DNA of 64,000 bases, taken from assembly GCA_933228895.1 (NCBI GenBank), contig OW121852.1, forward strand, positions 109,513,544-109,577,543, given 5' to 3'. The notes below the pieces were generated by a model. The model searched no databases, was not told the origin of the DNA, and saw only the letters and a program-made list of their open reading frames with translations. The position numbers were made by a program, and so were the translations under genes. Of the stretch, positions 1-12,555 are shown in pieces (the first letter of the stretch is position 1; each line of letters starts with the position of its first letter). This DNA comes from Platycnemis pennipes. Lineage: Eukaryota; Arthropoda; Insecta; Odonata; Platycnemididae.

Positions 1-29
1 CTTTTGCGGGTGGATTGCGAGGACCAGGG

Positions 30-384
30 TTTTAAACCGCGGTTCGGACCGAGACTTGAGAAGCAACGTCCAGGATCCCTTCCACCGTCTGCTGCCGAGC
101 TATAACTTTCGTTACGACTTTGGAAGCCGCGGTTCATCATTGTCGAATAGGTGGAAGCGCTGATTGCAGTCGTATTTTCCAGAAAGACTGTTGAAATATC
201 CACAGGGTTGCTAATAAAAACTGCGTACTTACGAGTTGATAGAATTCCAAGAAACAATGCGCTCTGGAAACAGGTTGCTATGGACCTATGGACCATCCTA
301 TGGACCACAGTTTTTACGCGACAGGGAAAAAGCCTCATGTGCCATCGGTTTACGACCAGATACGTTTTGAACCGCGGTTTAAAA
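30..384. repeat. 16-bp inverted-repeat pair, possible MITE or foldback remnant
   Basis: TTTTAAACCGCGGTTC at 30-45 is matched by its exact reverse complement at 369-384, enclosing about 320 bp. A third related core, CCGCGGTTC, lies near 128-136. The arms could be terminal inverted repeats of a small non-autonomous DNA element. I see no clear target-site duplication outside them, and the frame open across 151-513 resembles no protein I know. The self-complementary CCGCGG core makes chance pairing somewhat easier, so this is a tentative call. Confidence 0.35.
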
Positions 385-2045
385 CTTTTTCTAGTGATCC
401 ACGTTCTGTGTATGTGTAATGTGAGTGATACACGTTTGATTCGCATACAACTAATGATATATGATAATATAAAAGTTATTTTTCTCATTGGCATTCATTC
501 TGATCGCAAATAGTCTTGATTTAATCAGTGATTCCTTAGGTCTGTTTCTGAAATCTTATAAGTGAAAGTTTTAGATACTTTTTCAGAAATGTGAGAAAAT
601 TTATTCATACCTTATATTTCATTGCAGCTTCTCTGTGTATATTTTTTGCCACTCTGAATTCATTCCCTAGAATTAACCGTGGCGTTGTCTAAGTGTTTTC
701 TTTCATTGATCCAATATTGTTGTAATATTACTAAAGCGAATCATTCCTCTTCATTTTCTAAGAATAACTTGGGCCCATTATAACCACTCCTATACACCCC
801 CTTCCTATTCTATCAAATATAAGAAAACTGAGTGTTCATAATTTGAAGCATGTATCTGATTTTCGGCGTTGATTTTCTCACCCGTTATCCTTCGGCATTT
901 TATTGGTAATTCAGTTGGTGATAGTCACTTTATCATGAAATGAATGTAAATAATTTTCTGTGTGGTTCTATCATGTCATTTATTTTCTCATATTCTTGTT
1001 ACTCTATGCACCAGCGACGTGATTTCTCATAACACTCCTTAAGTATCAGATTCTATCTTCTATTCCTCTACACTTATTTATATGCCGTTGGCAATTTTTG
1101 TCTGCTCTTTCTCAACCCTATAAAGCTGAGCCTTTCGGATTATAGCGTTCATCCATTAAATCACGAGCTGCCTCTCCTGGCGAGTGTTATTGCCTAGGGG
1201 ATTTTGTTGTGCTTTCAATTTTGATGGCTCCGATCTATTTTTTTTCGTTTTATGGAATTAAAACAGGCTCGCATGTTCTTATTTCCATGGTATCACTCAA
1301 ATTTTATAAATCTAAAGTGACGCATCTGTAATTTCCCAAAAAGAATTTATACGTTGCGACCTTATGAATGTACGCTTCTGGACGTTGCTTGACGACTGCT
1401 TCATTTTCACTCTATTGATGAAAAATAGCTATTTTTTCATATTAAAGCCAAGCATTCAGCTCTTCATGTTTAAATGAAGCCTGCTGGGACTTTAAATTAT
1501 CTGAAGAGAAAATATGTCAAATTTAGCCGGTGATATTACATTATTCAAACTTTGATCGCGCAGTTATATGTGACTTCCATTTTAATGAAAAACCAAATGC
1601 GTAAAAATGGAGTCTTCCTCATTCATTAGGAAATTTTCATTAGCTTTATAATGATATCATTTAATTTAATTGAAGTATTGACTTGAAACTGTGAACAAAT
1701 ACATAGAGTAGTAAAATTAAGTGTGCAGTTATTTTGTGAACGGCATTGTTGATTAATCAGGTCCCTTATTTATCGTAAATACTATATATTTAAGGCATTA
1801 ATATCTTTTAAAACAAGCATGTAAATAGTATTTTAAAGCCCGGTTTTATCAGGATTTATGATTCTGGGACTTATTTCACCTTTCGCCCATTGCAAAAATC
1901 CTCATTAGAATAATTTTTTACACCCTTTTTTTCCACGAAATCCCTCAAATTTTGCTATCACGATCATATTGGGATTTTTCTGTGATCCAGTAGTTTTAGT
2001 GTATATTTGTTTATAATGGAACGGATTAGTGTGATAGCTAAAGTT
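385..2045. other. AT-rich stretch without recognisable feature
   Basis: Simple AT-rich DNA with short pyrimidine runs and no frame, tRNA box or repeat that I could support. Confidence 0.5.
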
Positions 2046-2402
2046 AGTTGGAGCTACTGGCATCCAGTGAAGAGGACCCGGGGTTGAATCCCCGGCGGTA
2101 GCTGAGATATGTCATACGTCCTTATTTCACTACTGCGTGGAGAGCACTTCAATTTCAGCACTCCGTGCGTCGGATGGGTCGTTTAAACCTTAAGGCATAA
2201 AAACCTTATAGGGTAGTTTCCTGTTTTTTCATTGTTTAATTGAAAATTTAAAACCTTTGCCTTTGGTAAATATTAGACTAATCCAAACGAAAGGTTTCGC
2301 TCCAACATTCCCCCATTCTCTGAAATATTCTTATCTCTACATTATCATCCACTTTTCTTAAATGGTGCAAATGACCTCAGATTTCAGTCACCACTCCTGT
2401 AT
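2046..2402 (+). mobile_element. tRNA-derived SINE, family SINE-1, degraded copy
   Basis: A Pol III B-box-like GGTTGAATCC lies at 2083-2092 inside a tRNA-like arm flanked by complementary GGGG/CCCC. Downstream is a body with a GAGAGCACTTC...CGGATGGG...TTTAAACC block and then a distal block GCAAATGACCTCAGATTTCA. Both blocks recur in the same order at 56485-56812, and the first recurs on the minus strand at 33838-34003, which defines a family within this window. The A-box half is poorly preserved and part of the anticodon region seems to be missing. It makes no protein; its mobilisation would depend on a LINE partner. Confidence 0.65.
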
Positions 2403-2655
2403 TGCTTCTTTATTTTGCATTGCAATGTTTTTGTTACCGTAATATGGAATCAGTTGGACTTAGTAAAATAAATTACCTAGCAATCGCAAACACTTGATCT
2501 TTGCATAGTATGAGTGGTATAAACTCATGAAGGTAGAGGTGATTTTGAATTTTGTTTTCATTTCCCACTAAATCTAACGCTTTTCTTTCCTTTCTCTCAG
2601 TTCAGCAGTTTGTTTTTGTCACGTTAAGGCCCAATTATTTCCCTCTACTGAATAG

Positions 2656-2860
2656 ATCATCATCACTAGTTATCAATCCTAGAATTGGTTTGACACAGGT
2701 CTATACATGGGTCTCCTGCTAAACTCTTCATATATATATGAAATTTATTTAGTTTACTCCCGTCACTACTTGCTGCATATATCCCATACGAAACATTTCT
2801 CAGCCAATTTTTTTCACTTTTCCCTCAAGATCTGCCTGCATGAGAGCATCTTGTAGCATG
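2656..2860 (-). mobile_element. decayed 3' end of an RTE-like non-LTR retrotransposon
   Basis: On the plus strand a run of ATC triplets is followed by TCAATCCTAGAATTGGTTTG, the antisense of the 3' terminal signature of the RTE copies at 5797-7340, 14800-15680 and 58977-59680. Those also end in short ATG-type repeats. The text beyond is much more diverged than in those copies and may belong to a sister subfamily. No open frame remains and the upstream limit is uncertain. Confidence 0.5.
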
Positions 2861-5796
2861 TGTTAAGATATTCAGATTAGGTTATCCCGTTCTTTGTTCA
2901 AAATCTTCATCAGACAGATGGCGTAGCTTAACATCTCTTCGATGTCTCACGCCATAAATGTATGTCATCTCTGACTACCCAATCACCACTGTCGTTCCAA
3001 TTTAACTATTTATCGGATGTTTTATAGCCTATTAATTTAATTCTGAATAGTACCCTTGCTTTCAAATTTCATTTTATGAAATACATTTTGTCTGTTTTCT
3101 TCCTCACTGCTATTACTTCTCTGTTCTGCGCTAACAATGTTTCGTAAATTCAACCGCCCAGATATTGATAGCTCCAATTCAAAACAGCAGCCAACTATAG
3201 CGGGATTAATTACGCACAGTTGACAGGATCTATTTTGTCCACAGATTTGTCCTCTTTTTATAAAATCATTGTTGATATAGATCTTGTTCCCTCCTTCCAT
3301 TGGATCGTGAACGTGACAGAGAAACCTGAATGGCCGCCAAATTAGCACCACTCACCTTTGAAAACGCCTCAATTAAGAAAAAGTCACTGAATCCTTTATA
3401 GCCTTTTGAATATGCATCCATCCTTTGTATCTATCAATTGCAATGAACCCTACGAGGAGCAATTATTAAAATCCTTACCAGTTTATCCAAGGGTTATGGG
3501 TATTTCTTAGCCTTATCACGTGGTTCTTTGTCCTGAGTATCCTTCATCTACTATGGCAGTGCTTTAAATTCCACTTGCAGTATTCTATCCCCTGCTCATT
3601 GTTCACTGGAGTTCTTCCTAATTACCTCTTTTCTTGGTTTTCGTGACTCTAGGCTGACATCCTCCCCTTCTCAGTGATTAACATGGAACTATGGCTCAGA
3701 AAATAACCACTGCCCTGCCCTGTTGTGCATTGCATCCCAAACAAATCTTTACTGTCTTTCACCATTTATGAGTAATGAAGCCTAAAATTTTGTTTACCTC
3801 AGCCTGATCCTATACAACATGTCTATTCCAGAAATGACGGCCCCATTTTTAGATACCTTTTCTTTTGCTTGGAAAACTGTTGCCGGGTAAGGTTTTGGAG
3901 TAATGAGAATCACCCACGAAATCAGATGCAGTACTCACATCAAGCAGTATTCATTGTCTCTCAAAATATTTAGCTGTTCGTTTGTGGAGTACGTTTGGCA
4001 TGGCTCCGGTTACTTTTAACCGCAATTTACGCCACTAGCTCTCCTTGAAGTCAGATTACTTTCAGTGGTCTCTTTGCTTATAAACAAGCGCCGCACCACT
4101 TCCCATCGGATTTATACCGTTTTACTTGTAACTCAATACCCCAGCTAGAGGCAAAAATAATTGCTTCTGCCGTCCAGAGGTCATTGGACCGCGCAAGCAC
4201 TTCGAAGGGGCCAAATATTTTAGCCCTTTTAGCGGTGAAATTTCATATTCGCTGACTGAAAGCATCATAGTTTTACTTCTTGAAATGCATGTCAAAATGC
4301 ATAGACTCAGACCTCAGAACAACATTAACTGCTTTGTTCTACTTTTAGAGGCTCTGATAATTTCAAAAACATCATTCTGACCTTCTAATTTCTCTAATTA
4401 TACTGTGAAATTTTCACCGTAAGGAAAAGTGATTCATATTAGTTGACAAACGGAGATACGCAAAACTGCAGTTTCGCCTAAAAAGTAGGCAGTTTCATAT
4501 AGAATTGTCCTTTTCTTAGATATCTATTTTGCTGTGTTTATTCTTCATTAAAATCCGATTTAAACTTTGTTGAGTTCAATTTTTAGAGTTATATGATCCT
4601 GTTTGTTTGCTCCGCCTTTGTGAAATAAGTCTCTTTTAACTGTTAAACCATAAAGTAATAATTCTGACAGAGCTATTAGTACGGTCCACAGCCAGATATT
4701 CAGTGCCCAAGATCGGCAAAATTCTCGGTGTGTCATAATCAATGAACCGCAGCGTGAGCGATTGAGCCGGGGGTAGAATTTTCCGGATTACGATGGATGT
4801 CAGAAAAAGCCGATTTCTCCATGAATGAATGTACGGAAGGGGAAGTGACGGATAAGACGCAAGGCTGTGTTGTTTGGGGAGCAGAATGCTCTCTAAATCC
4901 GAGATATCGCAGAATATTTTCCCTGATCATTTTCTCTTATCCGGCAACTACCCAGGAAAAAAATCAATATCGGAGAGGAACACCCATTTTTTTATTAAAT
5001 CGTTGAATTCATCTCCCTCGCAACAGTTCTCATCGACTTTTTGGCTGTAAGATGTTTATGTTTTAAGCCTTATCGTTCGGCTAAATACTTTGGAATCTAA
5101 GTAAAAAGGTCGCAACATAACAACATATGAAAAGCTAATTAACGGTAATAGTCCAATTCTAATTCTGCATATTTCCCTCCGTGTAAACTAAATGTGAATG
5201 AAAAGGAGTGATTCATAGGAGGTGTGCATTATCTTAGACTAAACAATTATGCAGTTGATATTTATCGCATAAATTCACCACGAAAACATGGCACCTGAAC
5301 ATTTTATCCTTTTTCCACGTTGTCATTAAGAACCACTGACTCTTCACATATATCATGCAAATATTAAGGATTTTCAGGGAACATATTGTAATGAAAAAGA
5401 TTATTATGCTCTACATTTAATTGGAGGTAAATCAGTAAGCTTCCTGAACGATCAAAAACCGCTCTCAATATTCCATTCGTATTTTTTCCATCGTCTTCTA
5501 ATTGAAGTTTTTAAGAACACATGTGTATATATATTTACGACTACATCACCATCTTTGTTGAAGAATAAAAGTAGGTTTTCATGTACCATTCAGTACCTTG
5601 CTTATGCTTGTGTTTATTGCTTTCAAAAGCCAACAACTGGGTCTTTACCCTTTTGAATTAATGGTAAACAGGCACTTTCCCTAATTAGAGCACCAAAATC
5701 AAACCTAGATTAAATTAGGCTCGTACTTAGCACATTGAAGAGTGTTATTAATTTTCATTTTGTACGAACAAAACCAGATTTAAAAATATTTATTTC
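2861..5796. other. AT-rich stretch, no supported gene
   Basis: Several 60-100 codon frames exist on both strands (for example 3037-3351 minus and 4797-5006 plus). None has recognisable motifs, a good start context or splice signals. Parts of 2900-4000 could be further decayed retroelement, but I see no diagnostic motif. Confidence 0.4.
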
Positions 5797-7340
5797 ATGA
5801 TCATCAGGAGGATCATTATCTTTATCTCATCAGTGAACAATCCTAAAATTTCATTGACGCACCTCTCCACTCGTTCTCTTATGACCCAAACTCTTCATAT
5901 TGATATGTTATCTCTTTTACAACCTTTAAAACTTGTTCCATGTATCTCAATAGAGGCCTATCTTCTCCATTCTTCCCGTTCACTTCTCCCTCGACGATTG
6001 TCTTCATTGGGGTATCGTGTCTAATGATATCGCCAGTTAAATTGTCCGATCTTCTTTTTAGACTTTTCGCAATACATCACACAGACATTTTTATTTCCTA
6101 CTCTTTTTCGGTCTTCTCCGTTTGTCATCCGGTTGATCTATATCATCTTCACCATTCTTCTATAGATCAGTAGATACACATTTCGATTGTTTCCAGGCTT
6201 AAATTTTCTGCATTTGTTACCAGCGATGCCTCACTGCCGTAAAGGATCATGCTCCAGCTATATGTTCTTATGAAATGTTTCCTTACTTCCACGCCTGTAT
6301 TTTCAGCTATTGTTTTGGTAAAATTTCCTTTTTGCCTGGGCTAAACTACCGACAATTTCTCTTTTGCTTCGTCCATTGGCTTCCCAGATAAAAATACTCG
6401 TTCACCTCCACAAGTTTCGTTTTCCTAGTGTAAGAGTGGTTCCGGCTTCTTTTCCCTTGCTGCATAACTTAATTTTCTTTTATTTTAATCTTAATACCTT
6501 ATTTTTCTTTTATTTTATCTTCAGGTGGTATCTAGGCATCGGTTTTTCCGTGCTTACCACTGTATTCTTTAAATCTCTTTCTGTTTTTCCCATGAATGAT
6601 ATATCGTGGTCAAATTGCAGCATGCAGATTTACTCCCCGAGGACTCCTTTTGAAGACTTTTCTTAAACCTCTTGGATGGCTTTCTCAATGTACTCATTGA
6701 GAAAGCCATCCAAGTACGGCAGACAGTGCACAACCTTGTCTCAACTGTTGCGTCTCTACTGCTGGGTCCTGATTTGATCAGAGCGACCTGGTTCTAACAT
6801 AAGTTATGGATAACTTTTATTCTATTGGCTATTGTATGATACTCCAATTTCATTCGAAATCCTCAGTATTAAGTTTCAATCCTCGCTGTCAAATACCTTT
6901 TCTAAGTCTACCCTTGTATAGGCGTCGATAGGTTCTTCCCTATTCTCTTCTCTCTAAGCGTCCTGAGAGCCAATATCGCTTCTCTTGCGCTCTTTTTTTT
7001 CAACCCAAATTGATCCTAATTCAGGAACGTCTCGGTTTTTCGTTCTCTTATTTTAAGGATGATTCTTGTCAATATCTACAAGCCATGTGCCATCAGGTTT
7101 ATGGTCCCACAATTTTCACAGTTCTCGGGCCTCTTCGTTTTGGGAATAGATAAGAATTCGTTCTTCTCTTAGTCCATGGTATCCCTGCTGTAGAATACCT
7201 ACCGCAGATGGTTTTGTACAGATGGGTCAATGTCTTTTCTTCCACATTTTAAATTAGTTCGGATGGATGGTCATCTATACCAGAAGTAGATGCCAACTCC
7301 GTGATCATTTGAAGAAAGATTTTTTTCCAGAATTGATATC
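5797..7340 (-). mobile_element. RTE-like non-LTR retrotransposon, copy A (antisense, degraded)
   Basis: Read on the minus strand, this runs from reverse-transcriptase finger/palm sequence (about 7300-6700) through the thumb and C-terminal region to the 3' end (about 5800). It lines up along most of its length with copy B at 14800-15680, sharing the blocks around the polyadenylation-side text, the RT motif region near 6700-6780 and the ATCCTA terminal signature near 5840. It extends further 5' than the other copies. Many stops and indels break every frame, so the short frames at 5797-6666 are fragments or shadows. The terminal part carries ATG/ATC repeats, as expected for RTE-type tails. It is 5' truncated, with no endonuclease domain seen. 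Confidence 0.75.
6671..6714. repeat. perfect 20-bp-arm palindrome with TACT loop
   Basis: The arms at 6671-6690 and 6695-6714 are exact reverse complements around a 4-nt loop. The palindrome lies inside RTE copy A. The homologous place in copy B (about 15557-15590) has no palindrome: about 12 bases of copy B text are replaced here by about 22 bases that copy the adjacent arm backwards. This is consistent with a template-switch mutation. Confidence 0.9.
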
Positions 7341-10300
7341 TGTAAAATAAATTAATTGTTAAATTACATTTGGGAACGTCTACCCAGATTTTCTTAACCG
7401 TCCAAACTTAGATTACTTGTAATCACCCTAAATTAAAATAAGTACCTGGTTATCCTGTAGCAAGCAAATATTCATTCTAAATTTATGGAAAATAATTATG
7501 TTCAAATTCATAAATTATGTGGCAGAGTGTATAAGGTATAAGGCCCTATGGTATAAAATCAGAGAGGTTACCATAATTGTACCGCGTAATAATGGAGACG
7601 ATACTCTTTTAACAAACATATGGCAAACGTGCTAATTGCCAGGTCATTCACAACAGTAAAATGTATGCATTTTAAATTTTTGCTAATATATTATATAAAA
7701 CTAAAGTATGTTACATGTAACGCCCGTAATTATTACTGGTTGTTTTTTTCATTTTTGTATTTATATTAAAATATATTGTATTTTACAGACTGAGTTGACA
7801 GAAGTTTAAGACTGGGTTGTTTTGTTGGCCACTGAATGGTGTTATAACTGGGTATACTTTTAGTTACTCATGTGTAGTGAGAAGCGAAAATGTAGGCACT
7901 AAAAATAATAGTACTTTTCAAAAATGACAGTGTTCGATTTTTCATTACGTAGTAGACGTGTTAAAGCATTGCTTTAAATCAAGCAAGCAAGCAATATCTC
8001 AAAAATTAATACCTCCATACTCTACCCCACTATTTAGCAGTAAATTTCTCCTAACTGTTTTAATCTATCAGGCATTCTAATTACGTTAAGTCTAAATTAA
8101 ATTCAAAAAAATCAGCTTAATGTTAACCTCATAGGAAAAAAATTCATACTTTGCTGGTCACGCAAGCTAAGATACGCTTATATGTCTCCTTAGCTATAAT
8201 AGTGTTAGCTCCCTTATTATCATATGACAATTTAAAAATATTTTTGTGTATAATTTTAATTATCTTCTTCCGCTATCCTCATAATTATTAATAAGGTCCT
8301 TTATAAAGAAATCGAGTAATGTTGGTAGCAGCTTATCGGATTTCTCAGTTTGTACTGACGACACAGGAAAAGTTTTGGAAATGTTTGAATACATATATAA
8401 ATTATTCATGGTCCAATGGAAATGAAACCCTCTGTGACTTTTCTCGCCTCGATACGAGGGCAAACATCTGTGTATTTAACATGAAGAGTCGTTATTGGAG
8501 TTGTGAACAAAAGGTTTTCAAAGTGTTCCTTTTCTTTTTTTGGTCCACATTTTTGCATCTCGTATATGGAAACGTTTTCGAATTATATAGGGATAATTAT
8601 GCAAAACGTTTGACGTGAATAGCACATAAAAAATGTAACGTTTACCTTATAGCGTAAAAGAATATAAATAAAATATTTACTTTAACAGTGAGGCAGTATT
8701 TCTCTTTTCGCCTTTAGAAACGGATAACCAAAATCAAGCTGCATTATTTGTCGACGTATTTCAGCAGGGTATGCTATCAGTATAATATAATCTGAAGTGA
8801 GAAACGGAGGAATATGAATTGGGATTATTCCTTATCGTTTTACCGTTTCAAATGTTTTGACGAATTCATCAACACAAATAAGCACGGCAAGGTACTACAA
8901 ATGAGCGAGGCAAAAACTTGCTGTCATGCCTTAAATTGAAATTTGCTGGCACCACTGGTTAATGGAAGCCCTTTCTCTTATACTAGTCCCTGATGCCTTC
9001 GAAAAACCTGTACTTCCATTGATCTATTGTACACTAGCATCTACTTGATTATTCTTCATCGGTTTTTCGGTTTATAGTAGTTGAAGCTTTCTGCAATTAT
9101 GCATCGTGAAATTCAAGAGCTGAACACATAACGCAACGAACGTAATATTTAAATGTCTTAAAATATTCCCTGTGCATTTCTTCCTCTACTTCACATTTCC
9201 GTAGTGAATTATGAGAGCCCAGTTTCATGACGGGGAGAGTTTGAAAGGAGAATACATGCCGCTGGGAAAACTAAATTTTTGTTAGACCTACGCGAAATAT
9301 AACAAAAAATATCTCTTGGCTTTTTTTATCTCACCAACTCTTTCAAGCAATGAGTCCCCGGGCAGTTTTTTTTTCAATAGGCTTTTTGTTCCCTCATTTG
9401 CTTGCTGCGCGGTCTCTTGACTAAGACGTTAAATCGTTCCGGCCTCCGCTGGGAGCTCGCTGGGATAATCTCATTCGGTGAAGTTTTAGTTTTTACTTTT
9501 GCTTCGGCGTCGCAAACCCCTCCGTGTTAAATGCGCGGTGACGACGCCGACTACTCTTTCGTTTGGTGATTTATTTTTCCAGGCGGATGGCCGACCCAAG
9601 CAGCAGATGCTAAACCAGGTCGAGATTTTCCATAGTTTAAAAATTTAAGGCTTGTTTCATCCTTACCGGGCCACTAAAAAGATTAAATATTCGCAGGAAC
9701 TTTTACACCCAAGGGTTTTAAGTAGATTCTTTCTGTTTTGTGACCCGAAGAGTTGAATTAATATTTTTTGCGTAATCCTCCTGGTGTCATTGTTCGAATT
9801 CTATTGGCTCTTATAAGAGACTCGCTGCCGTTATTGGTAGACATTTGTCTGTGTACTATGGTTTTTTGTAGCTTTATCTCGTTCTCTATAATTGTATTAT
9901 GAAGTATAATTGGCGAGTGAATATTTTTCTTTGACAATAAATAAGGAAAATATTTTTATCATGAAAATATCGAAGCTAAAAAAATCCTGAACAATTACAC
10001 TACGTCACCTTCTGTCAGTGGCAAATAAGAATTTATTGAGGTCTATTACATAATCTTATACTCTGTCAGCTCTAAAATGTTGTTTCATGTGCAATCGGCG
10101 TTTTTTTATAATATCGTTATATCCTCTGCTGTCTTCAAAATTACTCTGCTCATAAATCATAAATCATCATTTCGATTTCTTATTGGTGTAATTCTTTGTA
10201 ATTTGCCAGCATTCATTATTGATCGTTAACACCATTCCCATGGCTTTAATCCTGATATTTAAATGAATATAAACGCAAGATATTTAATGAAAATAAACAC

Positions 10301-12555
10301 AAGATATTGGTCTAGAATATGTATATGTCCTAAATGTATTTGTGTAATTTAATACCCTTAAGTTTGCGTATGACCGGGTGATTATCTTCAGTGAATTCCT
10401 TATCAGGGTAATAAAATCCCCTCAACGCTAGAATTTTCCTCTTTTGAGTATTTTCACTAATCTAAAACAAATCTTTTATTTCCATGCCAGAAAATTTGGA
10501 AGTTTTCTCAATCGTTACAGACCATTCGCATAATGTTTCATTTGTAAGATTGAACAATAAATGAGCAAAGGTCATTTTCATCACTAACATTTCTTTATGT
10601 GATACTAATACTCTATGATGCTCTTGTGTACATACCAAATTATCGATGCCTATACGCGATATACATATCGCGTGATCTTTTTTGGCTCAAATTATTTTCT
10701 CTGGCGCTATATTATGAATTGGCCAGTTTTCTTAAGGACTAAGAACTTTCTAATGCATAGGGATATCATATTCATTTGCGTGGCAAGTTTCGAAATCATC
10801 TTCGATAATGATGCTCCGCTTTAACCCTTCGAGGCATTTCTGTTCCGTGGCGCACTCCCATGCCATAACAAATAATAGGGCTTAGAAGGGAAACGTGCGC
10901 TCGTGTGAGATAATTAGCAGTTTGTGAATAGATATTCTTCCAAGAGTTGACTGAAACTTCCCTTGCCGTATATCATAAACTTCATTTTAATTGCATCAGG
11001 GAGGAAATCTCAGCTAAGCCTACGCCTGGACGTTATATTGGCGTCGTTTTTTTATGCTTTGCCCTAGTAAGAGGGAATAATTTTCAAAGAAATGAAAAAT
11101 ATATCATTTTCTTTTGTGTTCATGCACCTAAAAGCCAATAGTAGGTATCATAAGATAGCTTATTAGACATTTGGATCTGCGAGAATCAGTTCGGAGTCCC
11201 TGAAATCGTTGATTGTATTCTAAACTTTTGCCCCTCGATATGTACTTTTTCCTCTTCAGTGATGCCGTTTAATTAGGTTGCCTTAAATTCAGATTTATAT
11301 TATATTGTAGCAAGTTACTCCAAGCAACAAGAACTGCCTTTAGCACATCACGTAATTACGGCCTTTTCCGAGACCTTGTCCTTGTTATAGAGGCGAGCCG
11401 ACATCGTAGCAATCGCGGAAAGTTTTAGCATTCAAATTGGAATTTGTCTTTTCCGACTCCGTGGATGGCGTTCGAAATTAGTCATCGAAATCGGTAGGCG
11501 ATAGGCATAACACACCTGAGAGGAACGGAAAGAGGTGGGTTGCTCAAAACGCTGCTAAAGTTTTCCATTTATCCTGACTCCGCAACTTCGTTAACACCTC
11601 ACGACTTATAGTTGGGTAATTCTCATCCCACTGAGATCCGTTGCCTCAGTCGTCCGAGGAGACATGTTTCCATAAATATTCATTCCCCTTAAATTCAGCA
11701 TCATGAGCATCCTTGAGCAGGTAGGTTATCCGTCCAAACTAAATTACGTAATCAATATTCATTTCTCAACCATTAGTTGTGGTGCGGATGATGAATTACA
11801 ATACTTAGTCTACATAAAAATAATCTTTGTTGGCAAATGAAAAGGATATGCTTCATCATTGTGAGATGAATGAGGCTTTCCCTGAGATTTTCACTGTGTA
11901 CAAATATATATTCTGCGGCTCTTTTAGTAATTTTCTGATACGTTAACGGAAAAGCTTTTTTATTCAGTTAAAAAATTTAATTCGTTAGTAAGTCCGTAGA
12001 TGTATTGGTTTGCTTGAAAGACATAATCATAACTTTTTTCGGCTGTTTTTAGTTTTTCATGAATATTGAGCATTCTATCGCATTTCCGGTATATTTCTTT
12101 ACATTTTAGATGCACGAACATCTTTCCTTTTTCATTGCAATACATGCTAGTATTCTAGTGACTTTGTGAATCCCTTCCCTGATTTCATTTATATTTTAGG
12201 AAAAAGTCAATACCTCCTTCTAGAAGTTTTTGTCTTTTAAACCTATAAAGTCCATAAATACTTTCATCTATGCTATCCATATTCGTAGATCCAGAAGTTT
12301 TCAATGAGATTTTGAAATTTTAATATGGTTTTAATCTGTTTTCCTTTCAAATTTTTGACCATTTGTCCAAACATTTACCTAACAAAATCGAAATCTAAAA
12401 TCTAAAAAACGGTCTATGAATTCAGATTCCGGAAAACCTTATCCGCACAAACCTCTAACCTGAGAAACAATTTTGTTCAAATTCGCTTTCAGGTTAGAGA
12501 ATCCCAAAAGGCAGTTTATCAGGATGTCATTTAATGGCATATAGAAAGAATTTTT
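7341..12555. other. long stretch with no supported gene
   Basis: Mostly AT-rich. Minor items seen: a two-unit 26-bp tandem repeat near 10259-10308; a small palindrome ACGCGATA-TACA-TATCGCGT at 10654-10673; a pyrimidine tract ending in CAG at about 9583-9593 followed by a 20-codon open stretch, which could be a chance splice-acceptor look-alike; and a less AT-rich block at 11340-11650 that I do not recognise. The remaining open frames are short and without motifs. Confidence 0.4.

Noticed and set aside
1500..1530. Second hammerhead candidate (CTGAAGA directly followed by GAAA)
   Set aside because: There is no room for stem II between the two boxes and no pairing flanks.
9580..9660. Splice-acceptor-like tract with short open frame (ADGRPKQQMLNQ...)
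   Set aside because: The frame stops after about 20 codons, there is no donor, and one acceptor look-alike is expected by chance.
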